Shown here one piece after another: positions 1 to 5,165 of a stretch of 5,165 nt of DNA. A program made the position numbers and the translations under genes. Within the stretch, counting starts at the first letter, position 1, and each line of letters starts with the position of its first letter. Source of the DNA: Chloroflexota bacterium (GTDB lineage: Bacteria > Chloroflexota > UBA11872); contig JAPPFO010000118.1 of the NCBI GenBank assembly GCA_028875175.1, positions 1 through 5,165 of the forward strand, written 5' to 3'. The notes below the pieces were generated by a model. It saw only the letters and a list, made by a program, of their open reading frames with translations. It was not told the origin of the DNA and did no database searches.

Positions 1-1311
1 CCCCTACCCACCGTCATCGTCACCGCCGGCGACCGCGCCCCCAGCCGCGAGGGCGCCCTCCCCCAGGCCGGCGCCGACCGCCCCATCTCCATTGCTCTTC
101 CTTCCTTCGCCGGCGGTATGAACTGGGACGTCGAACCCATCCTGCTCTCTGCCGAAGTCGCGGCCCGCCAGGACACCGACGGCCGCTACAAGTTCTCGCG
201 CACCCCCCTGCCTTCCAACTTCGGCTACCGCTGGGACTACGCCTCGACCGTGGACGACGGCTCCGGCAACACCCGCACCGACCTCGTCATGCTCGAGCAG
301 TGGGACCTTGCCAACCTCGTCGCCGGCAACAAGCTTCTGCCGCTGGATGAACACCTCGCTAGCGACTCCACCTACAACCCCGGCGCCTACTGGCCCGGCA
401 TCATTGAAACCGGCAAGATAGAAGGCGTTCAATACGCCCTCCCCATCGCCGCCGCGCCCTGGATCACCGTCGTCAACCGCGACCTCGCAGCGGCCGCCGA
501 CTACCAGATCCCGCCCCGCAGCGCCTGGGACGGCCCGGCCTTTGTCGAAGCCGCCCTCGCCATGCACGGCGACCCTGAAGCCCCCGGCGGGAGCGACGCC
601 CTCGGCCTTCTGCTCAACGTCGAACCCATGTGGGGCGCCCCCGACCAGCTCTGGAGCTACACCCCCAGCTTCCTGTTCCTGCAGTCCGCGTTAGGCGCCC
701 TCCCCGACAGCCAGGGCACCTTCGCCCCCCTGCGCTCGGACCCGGCCAAGGCCATCGCCGAGACCTACTACGACCTCGCCACCACCTACGGCCTCGCCGA
801 GAGCGCCGAGAGCAGCAGCGGCACCATCTGGTACCGATACGTCCAGGGCAAGATCGCCATGCTTATCATGTCCCTCGGCGGTCTCAGCTTCGGCTGGATG
901 ACCCGCAGCAGCGGCCCAGACAACGTCCTCTACCCCTTTCCCCGCTTCGGCACCGGCGGCGCCCCCGTCAGCGTCTGGATGATGATGGGCATCGGCAATG
1001 GCACCCAGGAACCCAACGTCGCCTACGACGCCCTCCGCGCCCTCGACCGCAACACCCAGCGCGTCGCCAACGTCCCCGCCCAGCGCCTGGAGCCCGACCA
1101 GCTCAAACTCCTCTTCGCCAGCTACAGCGACGATGCCGCCCAGATGGTGGTTGACATAATGCAGTCCGCCAACTACGTCACCATCGACCGTCCCCAGTGG
1201 GGCGCCTTCATCAACCAGCTCGACGCCGGCATCATCCGCGACCAACGCTCCGCCAACGAAGCCCTCACCAACCTCACCCACCGCCTCGAAGAATTGGGAG
1301 CCCGGATCTAG
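1..1311 (+). CDS. Extracellular solute-binding protein, family 1 type (5' partial)
   Basis: This is probably the substrate-capturing lipoprotein or periplasmic subunit of an ABC importer, most likely for a sugar or related solute. The frame is open from the first base to a TAG at 1309-1311, giving 436 visible codons. The first internal ATG (118) lies inside the fold, because strand-like residues ISIALPSF precede it, so the true start and any signal peptide or lipobox lie to the left. Family hallmarks, numbered from the window edge: a G-x-x-YALP segment at 142-148 followed by VNRDL at 158-162, resembling the usual 'YA.P...YN.DL' pattern; VQGKIAM at 281-287, matching the 'F..GKAAM' helix; a glycine-rich WMMMGIGNG stretch at 326-334; and a C-terminal helix with the common ending (ANEALTNLTHRLEEL). 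The length suits a mature protein of about 400-450 residues. No permease or ATPase gene is visible, so the substrate cannot be assigned. The family call is firm; transport of sugar is inference. Confidence 0.85.
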   Translation, partial: PLPTVIVTAGDRAPSREGALPQAGADRPISIALPSFAGGMNWDVEPILLSAEVAARQDTDGRYKFSRTPLPSNFGYRWDYASTVDDGSGNTRTDLVMLEQWDLANLVAGNKLLPLDEHLASDSTYNPGAYWPGIIETGKIEGVQYALPIAAAPWITVVNRDLAAAADYQIPPRSAWDGPAFVEAALAMHGDPEAPGGSDALGLLLNVEPMWGAPDQLWSYTPSFLFLQSALGALPDSQGTFAPLRSDPAKAIAETYYDLATTYGLAESAESSSGTIWYRYVQGKIAMLIMSLGGLSFGWMTRSSGPDNVLYPFPRFGTGGAPVSVWMMMGIGNGTQEPNVAYDALRALDRNTQRVANVPAQRLEPDQLKLLFASYSDDAAQMVVDIMQSANYVTIDRPQWGAFINQLDAGIIRDQRSANEALTNLTHRLEELGARI

Positions 1312-1312
1312 G

Positions 1313-1356
1313 CGGTAACTGGCGCAAGCCAGCGGAAGCGAAGTAGGGGCTTACCG
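1313..1356 (+). repeat. Nested inverted repeat between genes (possible terminator or structured RNA)
   Basis: Just after the stop of the solute-binding protein gene, CGGTAA (1313-1318) pairs perfectly with TTACCG (1351-1356). Directly inside it sits CTGGC-GCAA-GCCAG (1319-1332), a perfect 5-bp stem closed by a GNRA-type tetraloop. The remaining 18 bases (1333-1350) are purine-rich and unpaired in this model. No T-run follows beyond TTTCAGTTT, so it is not a textbook intrinsic terminator. It may end the upstream transcript, shield its 3' end, or form part of the leader of the next gene. I could not match it to a known riboswitch. Confidence 0.4.
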
Positions 1357-1417
1357 TTTCAGTTTGGTCGGCTGGGCTAACAGGTGCTCTTCGCTGAGTA
1401 CACTCCCACCGAAGCCG

Positions 1418-2257
1418 ATGGATGCGTGGATGAGACAGAACAGCGTGCGGACACGCGTTTCCGCGGTCGCTGTCGCCGTCCTGCTGATCGTAGCCGCACT
1501 GCTGCTGGCCATTCGCCAGCCGTTCATCGTCGTCGCGCCGGCCCCCGAGCTACGTAGCTACGGCGCGGTGCCGACGGTCCTGGCCGGTCCCGCCTTTTAC
1601 GCCGCGCCAATCCCTGCGGGAATCGCGGTCGATCAGGAATTACGTTTGACCGAGAACGATGTGGCCGTCCGCCTCTGGCTTGGTCCGGCGCGACAGGGCG
1701 AAACGGCACGCGCCCGCATCGAGCTGCTGGGTTCCCTGCACGGACCCAGTCTGCGGTCCGGCGAAGTCTCGCTTGACGCCTCCTCCGGCGCTCACGTCGC
1801 CCGCATCGTTCCTCCGCTGCGCCAAAGCGAACTCGGCGATGACGGATCCACCGTCCTGCGCGTCACATCCATCAGCGATACCAGTCCGCTCAGCGTCGGA
1901 ATGGCCAGCGGAGCCACCTACCCCGAGGGCCGCGCATCCATCGCCGGCGAGCCCCAGCCCGAAGACGTGGACCTCATGTTCGAAGTTGCCCGACAGCTTT
2001 CACTTGGCGATGTCTGGTCTGAGGCTCTGACATTGATCGGAAGCGACACCCTTTCCATTCGTGCCGCGGCCGCCATTGGACCACTCGTCCTTGCTGCGGG
2101 TCTGGCGGCGGCCACCCTTGCACGCAACCGACGGATACCAGTGGGTGTCGGAGTAGTCGTCGTGGCCTTGATGGCCGGGTGCCTCATCGTGCTGGATCGC
2201 ACCCTACTCAGCTTCCTTCCCGGGCCGGACTTCAACCCGGTCGTCTTCCTCCGCTAA
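1418..2257 (+). CDS. Membrane-anchored extracytoplasmic beta-rich protein, likely partner of the downstream GT-C protein
   Basis: The product is a 279-residue envelope protein of unknown biochemical function. The start is taken at ATG 1418; ATG 1430 is about equally good, and TTG 1364 would add 18 residues that look uncharacteristic. None has a clear Shine-Dalgarno sequence. Residues about 14-32 form a first membrane helix after a basic N-terminus (RQNSVRTR). Residues about 60-205 are beta-rich and should lie outside the cytoplasm. They include VRLWLGP, ARARIELL, a PPLRQSEL stretch and a late YPEG...DVDLMFEVAR segment. This order resembles, from memory, an uncharacterised beta-sandwich found in large DUF2142/GT39-like membrane glycosyltransferases. 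Two further helices follow (about 216-235 and 241-259), separated by the basic RNRR. The stop lies 4 bp before the next start, so the pair is very likely cotranscribed. The membrane assignment is firm; the glycosylation role is inference from domain likeness and neighbour. Confidence 0.75.
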   Translation: MDAWMRQNSVRTRVSAVAVAVLLIVAALLLAIRQPFIVVAPAPELRSYGAVPTVLAGPAFYAAPIPAGIAVDQELRLTENDVAVRLWLGPARQGETARARIELLGSLHGPSLRSGEVSLDASSGAHVARIVPPLRQSELGDDGSTVLRVTSISDTSPLSVGMASGATYPEGRASIAGEPQPEDVDLMFEVARQLSLGDVWSEALTLIGSDTLSIRAAAAIGPLVLAAGLAAATLARNRRIPVGVGVVVVALMAGCLIVLDRTLLSFLPGPDFNPVVFLR

Positions 2258-2261
2258 TCCA

Positions 2262-3536
2262 ATGGGAGCCCGGGCCTACATTCTCGTAGTGGCCGTCTGC
2301 GCCATCTGGCTCGCCGCCCGCGCCGCCACCCAACCCATCGGATTCGACTTCGACGAACCAGCCCATCTCGGAACCATCGCCGAAATACGCGAGTTCGGAG
2401 GACTGGCGCCAGCCGACAGATTCCCCGAGATCATTGTCAATCCCCGCACCGTTGAGCCGCGCTTTCACATGTTTCCGCCGCTGCCCTATTTGGCGGTGGC
2501 TGGAGTCACGGCCGCCGCCCAGACCGATCCGACCGCGGCCGGCGTGCTGGGTATCGGGCGCGCCTTTTCCGCGCTCATGGCTCTGCTTGCGGTCGTCTCG
2601 GCAGGACTCGCCGTCCGCAACCTCCAGGAACCCGGCTCCACCTGGAACGTGCCGGCGATTGTCTCCCTGGGTCTGGCCCTCACCCCCGGCCTGCATTCCA
2701 TGGGCGCAAGCGTTACCGCCAGTACCTGGGCGTTGGCAGCCGTGGGGTTGATCTGCGCGGCCACCACCTGGGCCGTGCGGCGTCAATGGTCGCTCGGCGC
2801 CACAGTGGCCGTGGTCGCCGTCGCGGCCTTCGCGGTCGCGGCCCGAGCCAGCGCCTATCCCGTTCTCATCCTTATCCCGCTGGCCATGCTTGCGTCGCGC
2901 CTCCCACTCCGGGCCGCTGTCGCGCGCTTGGCCGCGGTGGTGGTCGTTGTTGTTCTCGCCAACGGCTGGTGGATGGTGCGGAACGCGCTGGTCACCGGCG
3001 ACCTGCTCGGTGCCGATGTGTACCTGAGCACGGTTGCCGATGTTGCTGCCTGCAACATCGCGCGCGAAAGTCAGGAGTGGTGTCGTGAAGCTACCGGTCC
3101 ATGGCCCGCCTGGACCCTGCTCACCTCAACCGACATCGCATGGGTCTTTCTCTCCCGCATGCTCGTTCGTCGAACCTGGATCGATTCACTCACCATCGCA
3201 CTTTGGATCGGAATGGTCGTACTTCCATCCGTGGCCGTCCTCATCCATCGAGTCCGCCGTGGAATCACCAGACCGCTCACCTCGTTTCCGTTGCTCATGG
3301 CCGCTGTCGGTATCGGAACAGCCCTGCTGGCATTCGCACTCGCCGTCAACTTGTCCGCCCAGATGGGCTGGTCCATCTACGCTCGCGATGCCTTCATCGC
3401 CCTGATCCCTCTGGTCGTAGCCGTCGCCTACCTTGCCGACCTGCGCCACGACCGCCTCCGCACTCTCTGCTTCGGCTCCGGCCTCGCCTTCGCCGCCGCG
3501 GCCAATGCCGGCTTCATGCTGGCGGTCCTGCCCTAG
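2262..3536 (+). CDS. Polytopic GT-C-like membrane protein (putative GT39/DUF2142-type glycosyltransferase)
   Basis: The product is a 424-residue integral membrane protein with about nine or ten helices. By family it would transfer a sugar from a polyprenyl-linked donor on the outer face of the membrane; acceptor and sugar are unknown. The supporting pattern runs in the expected order. A first helix (about 5-22) is followed by an acidic loop, DFDEPAHL (29-36), matching the 'DE..H' site that is catalytic in GT-C enzymes. FPPLPY (71-76) resembles 'HPPL.Y'. GRAFSALMALLAVV (99-112) resembles 'R..S.L.G'. Then come GASVTASTWALAA (147-159), ARASAYPVLILIP (193-205) and GWWMVRNALVTGDLLG (234-249), close to the typical 'WW..RN...YGDPLG'. 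Near the end YARDAFIALIPL takes the place of the usual 'GRYLFPALP'. The protein is somewhat short and has no soluble C-terminal domain; the gene just upstream may supply the extracytoplasmic domain. No Shine-Dalgarno sequence is seen, so translational coupling to the upstream gene is plausible. Confidence 0.8.
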   Translation: MGARAYILVVAVCAIWLAARAATQPIGFDFDEPAHLGTIAEIREFGGLAPADRFPEIIVNPRTVEPRFHMFPPLPYLAVAGVTAAAQTDPTAAGVLGIGRAFSALMALLAVVSAGLAVRNLQEPGSTWNVPAIVSLGLALTPGLHSMGASVTASTWALAAVGLICAATTWAVRRQWSLGATVAVVAVAAFAVAARASAYPVLILIPLAMLASRLPLRAAVARLAAVVVVVVLANGWWMVRNALVTGDLLGADVYLSTVADVAACNIARESQEWCREATGPWPAWTLLTSTDIAWVFLSRMLVRRTWIDSLTIALWIGMVVLPSVAVLIHRVRRGITRPLTSFPLLMAAVGIGTALLAFALAVNLSAQMGWSIYARDAFIALIPLVVAVAYLADLRHDRLRTLCFGSGLAFAAAANAGFMLAVLP

Positions 3537-3583
3537 TCCCCATTTCCGGCCACCCACCGCCCCGACACGAACCGGACGCTGAG

Positions 3584-4108
3584 ATGCCCCATCAAGAAGA
3601 CCTCGCCTTCACCTTCACCTGCCACATCAACGCCCCCGTCCACCAGGTCTTCACCGCTATCACCGACCAACACGCCATCAGCACGTTCTTTACCGACGCC
3701 TCCAGCGGCCCGCTCACCACCGGCGCCACCGTCCTCTGGCGCTTCGGCGACCTTGAGATCGACGTCCAGGTCGAAGAAGTCGTCCTCAACCGCCGCATCG
3801 TCTGCAACTGGCCCGCCGCCGGGAAAGTCGACTACCGCACCACCTTCACCTTCACGTTCGATTCGCACGGCGACACCACCGTCATCCACGTCAGCGAGAC
3901 CGGCTGGAGCCCCGACGCCCCCGGCCTCGCCAGCGTCTTCGACCAGTGCTCAGGGTGGACCCACTTCTTCGCCAGCCTCAAAGCCCGCCTCGAACACAAC
4001 GTCGACCTCAAGCACTTCTACGTCGGTACTGATTGGCCCGCCCGGCACAGTCGGGCCGGTAACGGGACGATCGAAGAGGCTGCCAGCCACCCAACGTGCG
4101 CTTCCTGA
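3584..4108 (+). CDS. AHSA1/SRPBCC-fold protein (Activator of Hsp90 ATPase homologue 1-like)
   Basis: This encodes a small cytoplasmic START/Bet v1-like protein of 174 residues. Members of this bacterial group bind hydrophobic ligands in a helix-grip cavity, but the specific role is mostly unknown, and Hsp90 activation should not be assumed. The fold is visible in order: a first strand FTFTCHI (9-15), the INAPVHQVFTAITD helix entry (15-28), a GxxVLWRFGDLEI strand pair (47-59), the EEVVLNRRIVCNW strand (64-76), FTFTFDSHGDTTVIHVSETGW (88-108), and the family-typical GWTHFFASLKARLE helix (124-137). ATG 3584 fits the domain start. The same frame is open further upstream, but that stretch is the shadow of the preceding gene. 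It lies 47 bp after that gene, perhaps in the same transcript. Residues from about 140 to the end form an unusual tail with poorer codon bias and an embedded hairpin. Confidence 0.85.
   Translation: MPHQEDLAFTFTCHINAPVHQVFTAITDQHAISTFFTDASSGPLTTGATVLWRFGDLEIDVQVEEVVLNRRIVCNWPAAGKVDYRTTFTFTFDSHGDTTVIHVSETGWSPDAPGLASVFDQCSGWTHFFASLKARLEHNVDLKHFYVGTDWPARHSRAGNGTIEEAASHPTCAS
4035..4057 (+). repeat. GC-rich hairpin inside the 3' end of the AHSA1-like gene
   Basis: GGCCCG (4035-4040) is the exact reverse complement of CGGGCC (4052-4057), leaving an 11-base loop. An alternative 5-bp stem, GCCCG with CGGGC and a 7-base loop, uses the same bases. No T-run follows. It lies in the tail of the reading frame, past the conserved AHSA1 helix, where third positions lose their G/C preference. 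It could be an old terminator now inside an extended frame, or chance in GC-rich DNA. Confidence 0.3.
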
Positions 4109-4150
4109 TTCGTGGCGCTGAACACCCAGCGTGTCCCGCGCGATTCCAAC

Positions 4151-4173
4151 GGACGGCGGACAAACGCCGGTCC
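4151..4173. terminator. Hairpin in the convergent intergenic gap (candidate two-way terminator)
   Basis: GGACGGCG (4151-4158) pairs with CGCCG-g-TCC (4165-4173), giving eight base pairs with one bulged G (4170) and the 6-base loop GACAAA. It sits between the stop codons of two genes that face each other (4108 and 4196), where a shared terminator is expected. A smaller stem, CGCTG-aacacc-CAGCG, lies just upstream at 4116-4131. Neither has a T-run on either strand, so termination is inferred from position and stem strength only. Confidence 0.35.
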
Positions 4174-4195
4174 CACAAGACGCCAGCGGGTGGGG

Positions 4196-5164
4196 TCATC
4201 GCGCGATAGGAGAAACCTCCGCCAGCGACACGTAGCCGCCCGCGCCGAACGTCTCAGTGATTCGAACCGTCAACGCCGACACAACGTCGCTCGGCATGTC
4301 CACCACGTTCTCGATGTCCGGTCGCAGCGGCTGTTGACGCACCCACTCGAACGTCCCGCTTCCGCGCTCGATCGCGATCTCAACCTGGCGCGGCCACGAC
4401 TCCAACGGCTCCTCGCTCGCGTTATAGAACACCACTCGCTCCAGCGCGCGTGGCGGGTTCAGTCGAATTGTGATGTCCTGCGGCAAATCGGACTCCGAGG
4501 ACCGCCACGCCGGCGTGGTCCCATCCACCACGCTGTCGATAAGCAGCGATGCTGGATGTCCGGCCGCCTCGCTTGTCACCGATTCGATGCGCCCGCCCAT
4601 CGACCCGAAGCCAAAGATCTTGTTCACCGACGGGTCTTCAATGATCTGCGGCTCATGCTCCGCGCCCACGAATCGCTGCTCCACGAATCCGTAGCCAATC
4701 ACCGCCACCGGCAAGGCCAGCATGAGAGCCAGCGTCAACAGCGGTAGCGGAGCTGTGTCGCGCTCACGCGTATGCACCACCACCAGCACCAGCGGTGTCA
4801 GCAGGAGCACCAGCATCAGGACAACCGGCGAGTCCAGGATGCTTTCCACCCCCCGCACCCGCAGCACCACATACGTGATTGGCAGCGCCAGCGCCGCCGG
4901 CAGCAGGATCAGCCGGCGACCCAGGTGCGCAAACGCGATGCGCTCGTGCGGGAATACCACCAGGACCGCAAAGCCGAGCACGAACCCCGCGAACGCCGGA
5001 ATCGGATTCCGAACGTCTATCGACCAGACCACCAGCCACGCCAGGATGAGCAGGAACGAAGCCAGCGGCGCCGAACTTCCGGGCGCCCGTCCTTCGTCCA
5101 GCGTCATCGGCTCGTCCTCGATCGAGCGCCCGGCCGCGTAGCGCCGCGGCCGGTAGAGGCCCAC
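4196..5164 (-). CDS. Five-helix membrane protein with C-terminal discoidin (F5/8 type C)-like domain
   Basis: The visible frame has 322 codons and ends in TGA (4198-4196). It stays open to the right edge, so the 5' end is uncertain. GTG 5164 and ATG 5107 are both possible, and the ATG is preceded by a GAGGA. All 18 codons between those two starts end in G or C, which suggests the coding region includes them. Numbered from GTG 5164, hydrophobic helices lie at about 34-50, 55-71, 85-101, 113-130 and 139-160, with basic residues on the cytoplasmic side, which places the C-terminus outside. From about 200 a beta-sandwich follows: HPASLLIDSVVDG, then W220RS, then ITIRLNPPRALERVVFY, then WPRQVEIAIE, ending with SALTVRI and a final YVSLAEVS. 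This order (variable site, W-R-S, hydrophobic strand, 'P..VEI', closing 'AEI') is typical of discoidin-like carbohydrate- or surface-binding modules. It may be a cell-surface anchoring or glycan-binding protein; its actual ligand is unknown. Confidence 0.75.
   Translation of the reverse strand: MGLYRPRRYAAGRSIEDEPMTLDEGRAPGSSAPLASFLLILAWLVVWSIDVRNPIPAFAGFVLGFAVLVVFPHERIAFAHLGRRLILLPAALALPITYVVLRVRGVESILDSPVVLMLVLLLTPLVLVVVHTRERDTAPLPLLTLALMLALPVAVIGYGFVEQRFVGAEHEPQIIEDPSVNKIFGFGSMGGRIESVTSEAAGHPASLLIDSVVDGTTPAWRSSESDLPQDITIRLNPPRALERVVFYNASEEPLESWPRQVEIAIERGSGTFEWVRQQPLRPDIENVVDMPSDVVSALTVRITETFGAGGYVSLAEVSPIAR
5115..5119 (-). promoter_or_regulatory. Possible ribosome binding site GAGGA for the ATG at 5107
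   Basis: On the minus strand GAGGA lies 7 bases before the ATG at 5107-5105, a suitable distance. The other genes here have no such site, and the codons upstream look coding, so this may be a chance match inside a longer reading frame. Confidence 0.25.
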
Positions 5165-5165
5165 G

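Noticed and set aside
4..567. Long minus-strand open frame rich in Gly and Val
   Set aside because: It is antisense to the solute-binding protein gene; such frames arise because C-ending codons prevent stops on the opposite strand. The product is low-complexity and resembles no family.
691..1281. Second long minus-strand open frame under the solute-binding protein gene
   Set aside because: Same cause: Gly/Val/Ala-rich translation with no recognisable domain, opposite a clear gene.
1399..1404. TACACT as a -10 promoter element before the gene at 1418
   Set aside because: No -35 element is found at a suitable distance and the match is only partial, so it is not distinguishable from chance.
1391..1415. 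CTGAGTA followed by CGAAG, resembling part of a hammerhead ribozyme core
   Set aside because: The core needs CUGANGA; here the last two bases are TA, and the required flanking stems are not present.
2937..2956. Low-complexity GTG/GTC/GTT run
   Set aside because: It encodes a run of valines in a membrane helix of the GT-C protein.
3101..3583. Upstream in-frame extension of the AHSA1-like gene
   Set aside because: It overlaps the GT-C gene in another frame and its translation is Arg/Pro/His-rich. The AHSA1 fold begins right after ATG 3584.
3606..3855. Repeated CCTTCACCTTCAC at about 3606 and 3843
   Set aside because: Both copies encode alternating Phe-Thr in beta strands of the AHSA1 fold with the preferred codons, so coding constraint explains them.
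4112..4747. 211-residue plus-strand frame opposite the discoidin-domain gene
   Set aside because: Arg/His-rich shadow translation with no domain. The minus strand has membrane helices and a recognisable discoidin-like domain.

Overview
This is a GC-rich bacterial window whose codons mostly end in C or G. Weak or absent Shine-Dalgarno sequences and the mix of gene families would fit a lineage such as Chloroflexota, but nothing here proves the taxonomy. I see five genes, two of which touch the window edges, and no tRNA, rRNA, CRISPR array, insertion sequence or integrase.

Layout. Positions 1-1311 (+) hold the 3' part of a family 1 type extracellular solute-binding protein, open at the left edge. 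Positions 1312-1417 are a short gap with a nested inverted repeat. Positions 1418-2257 (+) and 2262-3536 (+) are a tightly spaced pair. The first is a membrane-anchored extracytoplasmic beta-rich protein; the second is a polytopic GT-C-like (GT39/DUF2142-type) putative glycosyltransferase. Positions 3584-4108 (+) encode an AHSA1/SRPBCC-fold protein with an odd C-terminal tail. Positions 4109-4195 separate convergent genes and contain a hairpin. Positions 4196-5164 (-) encode a five-helix membrane protein with a C-terminal discoidin (F5/8 type C)-like domain, open or nearly open at the right edge.

How the genes may work together. Three consecutive gene products (1418-2257, 2262-3536 and the minus-strand gene) look like envelope proteins of a surface-glycan or glycosylation system. 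One is a GT-C membrane enzyme candidate and two are membrane proteins carrying extracytoplasmic beta-sandwich domains of kinds often attached to carbohydrate-active proteins. The solute-binding protein would fit carbohydrate uptake, but its permeases are not in view. The AHSA1-like gene has no obvious link to this theme. The most notable points are the split of the beta domain and the GT-C core into adjacent genes, the membrane-plus-discoidin protein, the AHSA1 tail containing a hairpin, and the nested inverted repeat at 1313-1356.
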